Below, one piece after another: positions 49,815 through 58,345 of a DNA stretch of 64,000 nucleotides. The stretch covers positions 24,217 through 88,216 of the forward strand of contig JADGRQ010000014.1 of the NCBI GenBank assembly GCA_017880775.1, in the 5' to 3' direction. How positions within the stretch are numbered: position 1 is the stretch's first letter; every line of letters starts with the position of its first letter. The DNA is from Burkholderiales bacterium (GTDB lineage Bacteria > Pseudomonadota > Gammaproteobacteria > Burkholderiales > SG8-39). The position numbers and the translations under genes were made by a program. Under the pieces are notes generated by a model. The model searched no databases. It had not been told where the DNA came from and worked only from the letters and a program-made list of their open reading frames with translations.

Positions 49815-50378
49815 ATGCCGCGCCCGCACTACCTCCAACCCGCAGGCGTCGCGCTGCACATCATCCAGCGCGCCCGCGCAGCGTGCTTTCCCGGCGAACG
49901 CGACCGGCCCGCGTATCTGCACTGGCTGCGCGGCTACGCCGAGCGCTTCGAGTGCGCCGTGCACGCGTACGTGCTGATGGGCAACCACGTGCACCTGCTG
50001 CTCACGCCAGCGCGCGCGGACGCTGCCGCGGATCTCGTCACAGCGCTGTGCGTGCGCTATGCACGCCATTTCAGCGAGACGCACGAGCACGCAAATCCGC
50101 TGTGGGAGCAGGGCTTCGACGCATCGCCGATCCACGCCCGGCAGTATCTGCTCGCCTGCATGCGCTACATCGAATCCAACCCGGTGAACGCGCAACTGGT
50201 GACGCGGCCCGGCGCATACCGCTGGTCGAGCTTCCGCGCCAATGCGCTGGGGCAGGATGACGCGCTCATCACGCCGCACCCGCTTTACTATGCGCTCGGG
50301 CGCACGCGCGAGTCGCGACAGGCGGCGTACCGGGCGCTGTTCCGGCGCGCGCCGTGTATGCTGCGCGCACACCCCTGA
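49815..50378 (+). CDS. REP-associated tyrosine transposase-like protein (Y1_Tnp)
   Basis: 187 residues. HUH motif VLMGNHVHLLLTP, and the catalytic tyrosine candidate in LLACMRYIESNPVNA; the end YRWSSFRANALG is typical of single-copy RAYT proteins. The opening MPRPHYLQPAGVALHIIQRA replaces the usual G-x-x-x-H-V-x-x-R-G-x-N-R. These proteins nick REP hairpins and are usually vertically inherited, not classical insertion sequences; no terminal repeats seen. A GC palindrome lies just upstream. It is followed by DUF169 after 18 bp. Confidence 0.82.
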   Translation: MPRPHYLQPAGVALHIIQRARAACFPGERDRPAYLHWLRGYAERFECAVHAYVLMGNHVHLLLTPARADAAADLVTALCVRYARHFSETHEHANPLWEQGFDASPIHARQYLLACMRYIESNPVNAQLVTRPGAYRWSSFRANALGQDDALITPHPLYYALGRTRESRQAAYRALFRRAPCMLRAHP

Positions 50379-50396
50379 CCGGCGATGGAGAACGAC

Positions 50397-51167
50397 ATGG
50401 CTTCCCACCCGTACACCGACACGGCCGCGGTGCTCGAGCGTCTGCTCAGGCTGCGCGCGATTCCCTTCGGCATGAAGCTCTACGAGTCCGTCGCCGAGAT
50501 GGAAGCGGTCCCGAAAATTCGCCGTCCGAAGGCGGTGCATACGCTCGACCAGGTGGTGGCGCAGGCCGCGCGCCTGGGCTGGACGGTGGGCATTACCGGC
50601 GACGATCTGGTCGGCGCGCAATGCCGCGCGGTGGTGGGGCTTGGGCCGCAGGACGACGAGTGGCTCGCCAACAAGGGCATGGTCGGCGTCTGGTACGCGA
50701 CACCCGCGGACACGCGCGCGCACCAGTCGGCGATGAATGTCGTCCCGTACGGGAAATTCAAGGCGCTGGCGGTTGCGCCGCTCGGCTCGGGAAGGCTCGA
50801 TCCGCCGGACATCGCGCTGTTCTACGCCACGCCGGGCGCCATGATGTACTTCATCAACGGGCTGCAATGGTCGGGCTACAAGCGCTTCGACTGGAGCGTG
50901 GTGGGCGAATCGGCCTGCGCCGATTCGTGGGGCCGGGCATTGAAGACGCGCGAGCCGAGCCTGTCGATCCCGTGCTTCGCCGAGCGCCGCTACGGCGGCG
51001 TGCTCGATGACGAGATGCTGATGGCGTTGCCGCCCGAACTGCTGCACAAGGCGATTACGGGCATGGAGGCGCTGGCGAAAAACGGGTTCCGCTACCCGTT
51101 CGCGCAGTACGGCATCCAGCAGGACGTGCGCGCCGGGATGGCGGTGAGTTACCCGGACCGCAAGTAG
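50397..51167 (+). CDS. DUF169 family protein
   Basis: 256 residues from ATG 50397 (GGAG 6 bases before); ATG 50385 is the alternative. DUF169 features: LRLRAIPFGMKLYESVAEME, ITGDDLVGAQCRAVVGLGP, NVVPYGKFKALAVAPL, FYATPGAMMYFINGLQW and SLSIPCFAERRYGG. Cysteines in this family may hold a metal or cofactor. Function unknown; soluble, cytoplasmic. It shares direction with the RAYT-like gene but a functional link is unlikely. Confidence 0.8.
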   Translation: MASHPYTDTAAVLERLLRLRAIPFGMKLYESVAEMEAVPKIRRPKAVHTLDQVVAQAARLGWTVGITGDDLVGAQCRAVVGLGPQDDEWLANKGMVGVWYATPADTRAHQSAMNVVPYGKFKALAVAPLGSGRLDPPDIALFYATPGAMMYFINGLQWSGYKRFDWSVVGESACADSWGRALKTREPSLSIPCFAERRYGGVLDDEMLMALPPELLHKAITGMEALAKNGFRYPFAQYGIQQDVRAGMAVSYPDRK

Positions 51168-51223
51168 CGCCGCGAGCGCGACGGCCGGGTCGTAGATTGG
51201 ACCGTAAGTTGTGCCGCCCTGCG

Positions 51224-52468
51224 TCATCGGCCGAACTCCCGGATGACCCCGGCTGCGTCGAGCGGCGGGCTCACGTGCATGCCCTGCATATAGTCGCAGC
51301 CCAATTCCTTGACCCGCGCGGCCACGGCCTCGCTGTCCACGCCCTCGGCCACCACCTCGAGCTTGCTGCGCCGCGCGAGCTCGATCATCGCTTGCACCAG
51401 GGCTTCGTGCTTCGGCACGTTCAGCATGTCGGGAACGCGCGACAGGTCGATTTTCATTTCATCGAACGGCAGCGTGGCGAGGAAGGCGAGCGACGCGAAA
51501 CCCGCGCCCGGATCGTCGATCGAAAGGCGCGTGCCGATCTCTTTGAGCTGCCGCAGCGCGGTGCACGACTCCGGGCTCGCCTCGAGCATTGCCGTTTCAT
51601 TGACCTCGACCACCAGCCGGCCGGGCCTGAGATTCCAGGTGTCCAGTGCACGCGCGACCGCGTCGGTCAGGCCCGGCTGGCGCAGGCTATTCGCCGTCAG
51701 GTTCACGCCGAAGCGCAGGTTGAGGCCGCCCGAATCGCGGAAGTCGGCGCAACTGCGCATCGCCGCGTTGAGGATGCGCCTGGTCAGCTCGCTCGCCAGC
51801 CCGGCGGACTGCGCGGCCTCGGTCGCCTCGCGCGTCGCAACGATGGCCATTTCGCCGCCGCCCGCGCAAATCAGGGTCTCGACTCCGGAGATCAGGCCGC
51901 TGCGAAACTCGATCTGCGGCTGGAACACCACGTCCAGCGCCTCCGAGACGATCGCCCGGCGAAGGCGGCTCTCGCAGCGCAACTGCTCGAGCTCGGCTCC
52001 GTCATGCGCTTCGGCATACACGGCAACGCGCTCGGACCGGTCGCGCGCGGTGCGGCTTGCGGAACTGGCGTGCCGCAGCAGCGCTACCTCGCTGTCGCCG
52101 TGCCCGGGAAACGCCGCGATGCCGATCGCGGGCCGCGCATAGATCTCGTCCTCGCCGGCGAAGACGGGCGCGTCGAACGCACCCAGGATCTTCTCCGCCG
52201 CGAGAAGCGCGATGCCGTCGCTCTGCACCTCGTCGAGGACGCACGCGAATCCGTCCCTGCCGACCTCGCCGAGCAGATCGCCTGCGCGCAGCACGCTCGA
52301 GCGCAGCCGCGAACCGAGATGCTCGCGCACCGCGTCGCCTGCCGCATAGCCCCAGACGCTGTCGATGCGGCCGACGATGCCGCAATCGACCAGCAGCAAT
52401 GCCAGGCCTTTCCCGTCGGCACGCCTTTGCTCCAGCCGCGCGCGCAGCCGCTCCAGGAACGACTTCAA
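51224..52468 (-). CDS. Degenerate GGDEF-EAL protein, cyclic-di-GMP related
   Basis: 414 residues from a TTG at 52468 that overlaps the HD-GYP stop by 4 bp; the frame is open further up but only within the HD-GYP gene. The GGDEF half (~1-140) is degenerate: the signature reads GRDGF (in GRDGFACVLD), so no cyclase activity is expected. The EAL half (~155-410) keeps several catalytic residues: E in GVETLI, N in GVNLTANSL, E in VVEVNETAML, DD in SIDDPGAGFASL, K in MKIDLS and E in VVAEGVDSE. Phosphodiesterase activity is possible but EAL reads ETL. No membrane or sensor domain. Confidence 0.8.
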   Translation of the reverse strand: MKSFLERLRARLEQRRADGKGLALLLVDCGIVGRIDSVWGYAAGDAVREHLGSRLRSSVLRAGDLLGEVGRDGFACVLDEVQSDGIALLAAEKILGAFDAPVFAGEDEIYARPAIGIAAFPGHGDSEVALLRHASSASRTARDRSERVAVYAEAHDGAELEQLRCESRLRRAIVSEALDVVFQPQIEFRSGLISGVETLICAGGGEMAIVATREATEAAQSAGLASELTRRILNAAMRSCADFRDSGGLNLRFGVNLTANSLRQPGLTDAVARALDTWNLRPGRLVVEVNETAMLEASPESCTALRQLKEIGTRLSIDDPGAGFASLAFLATLPFDEMKIDLSRVPDMLNVPKHEALVQAMIELARRSKLEVVAEGVDSEAVAARVKELGCDYMQGMHVSPPLDAAGVIREFGR

Positions 52469-53706
52469 AGAAAGAGTTCCCGCGGATTGATCCGCACCGT
52501 GTCGCTCTCGAGGGTGCGGCGAATGCGGTAGATCTCCCCGGCGCCGGCGTGCGGCTCGTCGATGAGGTTGAGCATCTTGTGCGGGTGGACGGGGTTGCCG
52601 TCCCCGTCCTCCACCACCATCACGCGCGGCTGCAGGCGGCGCGCCAGGTTCTGCGCGATCACGATCGCGATCTCGCCGGTGTTCAGCTCGACCACGCTGC
52701 CGACCGGAAACGCCCCGACGCACTGGATGTACTGTTCGACCAGGCCGGCGTGAAACTTCATGCCGCGGTTCTGGAACAGGTAGTTGAGCGCACCCGACGG
52801 AGGCATGATCTCGCCGTAGGGCTGCGGGGCGGTGAGCGCATCGAACGTGTCGACGATCATCGCGATCGAGCCGAACTGCGGGATAGCCTTGCCTTTCAAA
52901 CCGCGCGGGTAGCCGCTGCCGTCGTAGCGCTCGTGGTGCAGCGATGCCAACGCCTGGATCTCCGCGGGCAGCCCGGGAGTATTGCTCAGGATCTCGACCG
53001 TATGGGCGATATGCGACTGGTAGATCTTAAGCGGCTCGCCGGTGAGCGCGCTGCGCCGCTCGGCGAGCCCCGCGGGCAGCTTGAGTGTGCCGATGTCCTG
53101 CAGCAGGCCGACCAGGCCGAGCAGTTCGATGCGCTCGCGCGGCAGCTGCAGGAAGCGGCCGAATACGGTCATGTGCACCGAAACCTGCAGCGCGCGTTCG
53201 AGCGATTTCGCAGCCTGGTCGCGCAACTGTGACAGCAGCATCATCGCATCGGGGTTGCGCACCACGCTGTCGGTGATCTGGGTCACTGCCTCCTTGGCGC
53301 GTTCCGACTCGATCACGTTCCCGGTCAGGATCATCTGCGAGAGCTTCTCCACGATGTTGCCCGCCTCCGCATAGGCGTTGTGCGCCTGCGGCAGTTCGTC
53401 CTCGACCGATGCGCTCACGCGGTAGGCCACGTCGCCGCGCACCTTTTCCTTGAGCTGTTCGCTGATCTCGGCCGACGCTTGCGGCGGCGCGGCCGGCGCC
53501 ATGCGCGGCGCTTCGACACGCTCGGCCTTCACCGGGTCGACATACACCCGCTTGCAGTATTTCTTGAGCGCGACCAGCTGGGTCTCGGTCCTCAGAACGA
53601 AACCCTGGAACATGAAGGGGGTCTCACTCCATGGTCGATCGAGCGCGGCGACGAACATCCCGAACTTGAGCAGATCGACCGGGATTTCGTGCAGTTTGGA
53701 AGACAT
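52465..53706 (-). CDS. HD-GYP protein with DUF3391, altered HD motif
   Basis: 413 residues. The N-terminal ~110 residues are DUF3391-like (IPVDLLKFGMFVAALDRPW, FVLRTETQLVALKKYC). The HD-GYP domain follows (~165-360). The signature HD reads QD (GLLQDIGTLKLPAGL), losing one metal histidine, while the second histidine (YQSHIAHTVEIL) and HHERYDGSGYPRGLKG are intact. It may bind cyclic-di-GMP or hydrolyse it poorly. A translationally coupled GGDEF-EAL gene follows. The pair looks like a signalling unit in which both partners have altered active sites. Confidence 0.85.
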   Translation of the reverse strand: MSSKLHEIPVDLLKFGMFVAALDRPWSETPFMFQGFVLRTETQLVALKKYCKRVYVDPVKAERVEAPRMAPAAPPQASAEISEQLKEKVRGDVAYRVSASVEDELPQAHNAYAEAGNIVEKLSQMILTGNVIESERAKEAVTQITDSVVRNPDAMMLLSQLRDQAAKSLERALQVSVHMTVFGRFLQLPRERIELLGLVGLLQDIGTLKLPAGLAERRSALTGEPLKIYQSHIAHTVEILSNTPGLPAEIQALASLHHERYDGSGYPRGLKGKAIPQFGSIAMIVDTFDALTAPQPYGEIMPPSGALNYLFQNRGMKFHAGLVEQYIQCVGAFPVGSVVELNTGEIAIVIAQNLARRLQPRVMVVEDGDGNPVHPHKMLNLIDEPHAGAGEIYRIRRTLESDTVRINPRELFL

Positions 53707-53817
53707 GCGATTTCTTACAAAAATGTAATTCTCAACCGTCCGGGCGCAGCGGGCAAGAGCTTGCGGCGAACGCGCTAGAATGCGCGCTTCGCCTGATGAG
53801 GCTCTGCGGGGTCCGTC

Positions 53818-54324
53818 ATGACCATTTCAATGTACCAGACCAGCGCGCCGCGCTTCGTCAACACGCTGGGAAATCTGTCGGCCATTCTCGACAAGGCGCA
53901 GGCCCATGTGGATGCGAAAAAGCTCGACCCCGCCGCGCTGACCGCGTTTCGCCTGTTCCCGGACATGCTCCCGCTCACGCGCCAGGTGCAGATCGCCTGC
54001 GAAGGGGCCAAGGGCGCGGTCGCGCGCCTGGCCGGTGCGGAGATTCCGCAGCACCCCGATGTCGAACAGACCATCGGCGAACTGAAGGCGCGGATCGCCA
54101 AGACCGTCGATTTCATCAAGACCTTCAAGCCCGCGCAGATCGATGGCACGGAAGAAAAGGAAATCGTCCTCAGGATCCAGGGCAACGACGTGAAATTCAA
54201 GGGCATGCAGTACCTGCTCGGCTTCGCGGTGCCGAACTTCTACTTCCACGTCGTTACCGCCTATGACATCCTGCGCCACAACGGGATCGAGATCGGCAAG
54301 CGCGATTTCATCGGCAACCCCTGA
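53818..54324 (+). CDS. DUF1993 family protein
   Basis: 168 residues, a helical-bundle (DinB-like) protein of DUF1993: ISMYQTSAPRFVNTLGNLSA, FPDMLPLTRQVQIACEGAKG, and YLLGFAVPNFYFHVVTAYDI with RHNGIEIGKRDFIG at the end, all standard for the family. Cytoplasmic. Function unknown. Monocistronic; it sits divergent from the HD-GYP operon with 111 bp between starts. Confidence 0.88.
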   Translation: MTISMYQTSAPRFVNTLGNLSAILDKAQAHVDAKKLDPAALTAFRLFPDMLPLTRQVQIACEGAKGAVARLAGAEIPQHPDVEQTIGELKARIAKTVDFIKTFKPAQIDGTEEKEIVLRIQGNDVKFKGMQYLLGFAVPNFYFHVVTAYDILRHNGIEIGKRDFIGNP

Positions 54325-54432
54325 CGCGAATCGCGCGCGGGCGTGATGCGCGCGCCTGCTTGATCAGGCCCGCGGCGTTCGCGTCCTCGATGTAGGCGCG
54401 CCAGCGAGGCCGGCTGATTCAGTAGCTGAGAT

Positions 54433-54999
54433 TCAGCGTGCGCCCGGCGGGGGCGGCGGAGGCGCGCCCGGCGGAGGAGGGGGCGGAACGGAGTACGACT
54501 GCGGCGGCGGCGCGCCCGGCGGCGGCGGCGGCGCATAGGAACCGCCCGGACGGCGCGTATTGTCGAAACGCCCCGACACCGGTACCTGGTGCCCCTTGGC
54601 GTACATGCATTGCTGGTAACCGACGTCGTAGCGCTGCTGCAACGTGTACGCGGAACCCTGCGCCGCGCCCGTGCCCGCCACCGAACCGAGGATCAGGCCG
54701 GTGCCGGCGCCCGCTGCGGCCCCCCTTTGCCCGCCGATGATTGCGCCTGCGACCGCACCGACCGCTGTGCCGATCGCGGCGCTCTTCACGCCGCTGTCGA
54801 CGGAGGCCTGCTCTGCCGTCGTTCCGCCGACCTGGAACTGCGCGTATTGCCGGCAGTCGTAGTCATCGGCGCGGAACTGGTCGAAATTCTTTCCCGCGCC
54901 GGGCAGTACCAGCATGCTCGGGCCGGTTGGCGCCGACGCACAAGCGGCGAGCAGCGTCAGAGCCGCCGCGGGAAGCAACCAACGAGACGAAAGGGTCAT
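54433..54999 (-). CDS. Glycine-zipper lipoprotein with Pro-rich tail
   Basis: 188 residues. Signal peptide with lipobox (LLPAAALTLLAACASAP; Cys about 20). A central glycine zipper (AIGTAVGAVAGAIIGGQRGA, AGAGTGLILGSVAG), expected to insert in a membrane, is flanked by soluble segments with cysteines (DYDCRQYAQF, GYQQCMYAKG). The C-terminal ~45 residues are runs of proline with Gly and Ala. An envelope lipoprotein of the YMGG/glycine-zipper type. An upstream in-frame ATG at 55026 is less likely because it would bury the lipobox start. Confidence 0.78.
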   Translation of the reverse strand: MTLSSRWLLPAAALTLLAACASAPTGPSMLVLPGAGKNFDQFRADDYDCRQYAQFQVGGTTAEQASVDSGVKSAAIGTAVGAVAGAIIGGQRGAAAGAGTGLILGSVAGTGAAQGSAYTLQQRYDVGYQQCMYAKGHQVPVSGRFDNTRRPGGSYAPPPPPGAPPPQSYSVPPPPPPGAPPPPPPGAR

Positions 55000-55025
55000 G
55001 ATTTTTTCGCGTTTCCAGGTTGCCA

Positions 55026-55409
55026 TCAACCGGGCGGCGGCGTGGGCGATACGCGTTGCCAGCCGCTTGCGCACTGATTGACGTAGGGGTAGTAGGACTT
55101 CGAGTCCGCGCAGTAGTACCAGTAGTTCTGCGTTGCGGGGCCCGCCTGCGGGCTGCCTTGCTCGATGTAGGTCGGCGCCGCGTAGGGTACCGTCACCGCC
55201 GGGGCGTAATAGGGCGGGTAGTAGGGGTAGTACGGAGGGTAATAACCACCGTAATACCCGAAACCCAAGCCGATCGGGATGCCCACAGCCAAGCCGAAGC
55301 GCACCCCACCCCCCCCATGGTGGAAGCCGGGACGGGCAAGTGCCGAATCGCTCGCCACAAATGCCAGCAAAATCAGGGTTGACGCGAAGGCCGCTTTCGC
55401 TAGTTTCAT
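55026..55409 (-). CDS. Exported Tyr/Pro-rich envelope protein
   Basis: 127 residues from ATG 55409, which has GGAGA at the right spacing; the ATG at 55415 is too close. Signal peptide to about residue 25 (SDSALA-RP), a His/Gly-rich patch (HHGGGG), a hydrophobic Gly stretch (LAVGIPIGLGFGYYGGYYPP), then tyrosine/proline repeats and a C-terminal domain with YYCADSKSYYPYVNQC and WQRVSPTPP. This last part is common in small secreted proteins of beta-proteobacteria. Function unknown. Lies 26 bp before the glycine-zipper gene and is likely co-transcribed. Confidence 0.72.
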   Translation of the reverse strand: MKLAKAAFASTLILLAFVASDSALARPGFHHGGGGVRFGLAVGIPIGLGFGYYGGYYPPYYPYYPPYYAPAVTVPYAAPTYIEQGSPQAGPATQNYWYYCADSKSYYPYVNQCASGWQRVSPTPPPG

Positions 55410-55570
55410 ATTCATTCTCCGCACGCAGTCCGGATTATCCATAGGACGACAGCCTAGCAAGACCGTTCAATGCCGGCTGGGTCATTTGGTAACAATTTGT
55501 ATCGCCGCCAGGCGCGACTTCGGCCTCGTCCAATTACACTGACGGTTGCTGCAGGTCAACAACCGGAACC

Positions 55571-56872
55571 ATGGTGGATCAAAAACAGGCCGCTTCGCTC
55601 GATCCGAGCTTCCAGATCGGCAAGTACGACGTCCGCAAGCTGCTCGGCAAGGGCGCCACCGGGACGGTGTATCTGGCCATCGACACCTTTTCCGGCAAGG
55701 AGGTCGCGTTGAAGACCATCGGGCCGGAGGTGTTCAGCGACCCGGAATTCGGCACGGTGTACCGCTCGCAGTTCCTCAATGAGGCTTCGCTCGCGGGCAA
55801 GCTCAAGCACCCGCATATCGTGAGTATCCTCGATGCGGCGGTGCACGAAGACTCGGGCTATATCGCGATGGAGTGTGTCGTGGGCGGCGCGCTGTCGGAG
55901 TACGCCAGCGAAGACAAGCTGCTGCCGGTCGCGGACGTGATCCAGATCGGCTTCAAGTGCTGCGGTGCGCTCGAGTACGCTTTCCGCGAGGGCATCGTGC
56001 ACCGCGACATCAAGCCGGCGAACATCATGATCGTGCAGGGCACAGAGGTGAAAATCTCCGATTTCGGCGCGGCCTTCCTGCGCAAGAGCCAGGCGGTGCA
56101 GACCAACCCCCTGGGATCGCCGTTCTACATGTCGCCCGAGCAATTCGAGGGCGAAACGCTCACGCACCACAGCGACATGTACAGCCTCGGGGTCGTGCTC
56201 TACGAACTGCTCACCGGCAAGCGACCTTTCATCGCCGACAACATCGAGGGACTGGTGAAGAAAATTCTGCAGGAGAACCCCGCGCCGCCGAGCAGCCTGC
56301 GTGCGGGGCTGCCGGAGGGGATCGACCGCGTGGTGCTGCGCGCAATGGGCAAGAAACCCGAGCACCGCTACCCGACCTGGAGCGAGTTCGCGGTGGCGCT
56401 CTCCAACGCGGCGCAACTGGTGCTGCCGCCCGATGCGATCGCCGACAGCGCAAAATTCCTCTCGCTCAAGAGCGTGGAAACCCTCGCCGCGCTGAGCGAT
56501 GCTGAACTGTGGGAGCTGGCCGGCGTGGGGCGCTGGTCGCGCGTTGCGGCGAAGCAGGCGATCGTGCGCGAGGACGAACCCGGGCAGAGCTTCTTTTTCC
56601 TGGCGAAGGGTGAAGCCAAGGTGATTCGCCAGGCGCGCCTGCTCAACGTGGTCGCCCGCAACGAATTCTTCGGCGAGATGGCGTGGATCCGCGGCGGCGA
56701 AATGCCGCGGCATGCGACGGTGGAATCGATGACCGAGCTGCTGCTGGCCGAATTCGAGCCGGCAGCGCTCATGCGCATGAGCCTCGGCGCGCAACTGCAG
56801 CTCACGCGCGCGCTGATGCGCAACCTGGTCGAGCGGCTGGTGCTCGCGAACACGCGATTGCAGAAGAATTGA
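55571..56872 (+). CDS. Ser/Thr protein kinase with C-terminal cyclic-nucleotide-binding domain
   Basis: 433 residues. Kinase domain (~15-270): glycine loop LLGKGATGTVYLA, VALKTI lysine, catalytic IVHRDIKPANIMI, DFGAAF and MSPEQF. A linker follows, then a CRP/PKA-like cNBD (~305-425) with EDEPGQSFFFLAKGEAKVIR, NEFFGEMAWIRGGEMPRHAT, where the phosphate cassette F-G-E-M-A-x-I-x-x-x-x-x-R-x-A-T is complete. It may be switched by cAMP. No membrane helix. An adenylate cyclase is encoded at 12.6 kb. Monocistronic. Confidence 0.87.
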   Translation: MVDQKQAASLDPSFQIGKYDVRKLLGKGATGTVYLAIDTFSGKEVALKTIGPEVFSDPEFGTVYRSQFLNEASLAGKLKHPHIVSILDAAVHEDSGYIAMECVVGGALSEYASEDKLLPVADVIQIGFKCCGALEYAFREGIVHRDIKPANIMIVQGTEVKISDFGAAFLRKSQAVQTNPLGSPFYMSPEQFEGETLTHHSDMYSLGVVLYELLTGKRPFIADNIEGLVKKILQENPAPPSSLRAGLPEGIDRVVLRAMGKKPEHRYPTWSEFAVALSNAAQLVLPPDAIADSAKFLSLKSVETLAALSDAELWELAGVGRWSRVAAKQAIVREDEPGQSFFFLAKGEAKVIRQARLLNVVARNEFFGEMAWIRGGEMPRHATVESMTELLLAEFEPAALMRMSLGAQLQLTRALMRNLVERLVLANTRLQKN

Positions 56873-56914
56873 ACAGACTCGCGAGAAGCGGTGCCGCGAC
56901 ATCTGCTTGCGGCG

Positions 56915-58345
56915 CTACTGCGCGCCGCCGCTCGCGGGGACCTGCCAGCCGCCGCCGAGCGCGCGGATCAATGCCACGCTCGCAGCGAGACGCCGGCCGA
57001 GGATGCCGGCAGCCGCGCGCTCGTTGCTCAACTGCGTGCTTTGCAGGGTGACTACGTTCAGATAGCTCACGGTGCCCGCCTTGTACTGGTTGATGGTGAG
57101 CACCACGGCTTCGCGCGCAGCGCTCGCGGCGAGCTCCTGCACGTCGGCCTCTTCTTCGAGCAGGCGTAGCGCGGCCAGGTTGTCTTCCACTTCCTGGAAT
57201 CCGGCCAGCACCGTCTGACGGTAGGTCGCGACGCTCGCGTCGTAGGCTGCGATCGCCTGTGCTTCGGCCGCGCGCCTCAAACCGGCGTCGAAGATCGCCT
57301 GGGCGAGCGCCGGGCCGAACGACCAGAAGCGGCTTGGCGCGGCAAACCATTGCGACAGGTCGGTGCTGCGGTAGCCAAGCGATGAGGACAGGATGAGCGA
57401 AGGAAAGAACGCCGCCTTGGCGACGCCGACCTGCGCGTTGGCCGCTGCGACGCGCCGCTCGGCGCCGGCGATGTCGGGCCGTCGCTCGAGCAGCTCCGAG
57501 GGCAGCCCGACCGGAATCTCCGGCATGGCGATTGCGACCGGCGCGGGCGCGATGGCGAATTCAGCCGGCGGCTTGCCGAGCAGCACCGCGATCGCATGCT
57601 CGAACTGCGCGCGCTGCACGCCGGTGTCGAGCGCCTGCGCCTGCGTGGAGCGCAACAGCGTCTCGGCCTGTACCAGGTCCACTTTTCCGGCGACACCGGC
57701 GACGTAGCGGTTGTTGGTGAGCTCGAGCGACTTGCGCAACGCGGCGACCGTATCGTCGAGCAGCTGCCGCTGCGCATCGAGGATGCGCAGCTGGAAATAG
57801 TTCGAAACAAGATCTGCCTGCGCCGACAGCAGCGCGAGCACCAGGTCCGCTGCGCTCGCCTGCGCGCCTGCCTCGCTCGCTTCGACCGTGCGCCGCAGCC
57901 GGCCCCACACGTCGGCCTCCCAGCTCGCCTCGAGGTCGGCGGAATGGTTGGTGAAGATGCGGCCGGCCGTGGTGCCACCGGTCACTCCCGCGGGCGACCG
58001 GCTGCGGGTCACCGCTACGTTGCCGTTCACGGTCGGAAACAATCCGGCGCGCGAAGACTGCACCAGCGCGCGCGCCTGGCGGAATTTCGCCTCGGCGACC
58101 TGCACGTTCTGGTTGGAGATCTGGATCTGTTCGACCAGCGTATCGAGCTGAGGATCGCGAAATATCTCCCACCACCTGCCGCGCACCGCATCGTCGCGAG
58201 GCTGCGCTGGCTTCCAGCTGCCCGCTTCCTTATAGACGGCCGGCGCCTCGGCCGCCGGCCGCTGGTAATCGCGGCCCACCATGCAGCCGCCCAGCACGGC
58301 AGTCGCGGCGGCAATCGCGGCGAGAGTGACGACGCGGCTGTTCAT
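56915..58345 (-). CDS. RND efflux outer-membrane lipoprotein (NodT family)
   Basis: 476 residues. Lipoprotein signal [18 protein letters not shown], then the TolC-like repeats: [84 protein letters not shown] and [19 protein letters not shown]. It forms a trimeric outer-membrane channel for the two pumps upstream, whose last gene it overlaps by 4 bp. Family length is normal. Confidence 0.9.
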   Translation of the reverse strand: MNSRVVTLAAIAAATAVLGGCMVGRDYQRPAAEAPAVYKEAGSWKPAQPRDDAVRGRWWEIFRDPQLDTLVEQIQISNQNVQVAEAKFRQARALVQSSRAGLFPTVNGNVAVTRSRSPAGVTGGTTAGRIFTNHSADLEASWEADVWGRLRRTVEASEAGAQASAADLVLALLSAQADLVSNYFQLRILDAQRQLLDDTVAALRKSLELTNNRYVAGVAGKVDLVQAETLLRSTQAQALDTGVQRAQFEHAIAVLLGKPPAEFAIAPAPVAIAMPEIPVGLPSELLERRPDIAGAERRVAAANAQVGVAKAAFFPSLILSSSLGYRSTDLSQWFAAPSRFWSFGPALAQAIFDAGLRRAAEAQAIAAYDASVATYRQTVLAGFQEVEDNLAALRLLEEEADVQELAASAAREAVVLTINQYKAGTVSYLNVVTLQSTQLSNERAAAGILGRRLAASVALIRALGGGWQVPASGGAQ

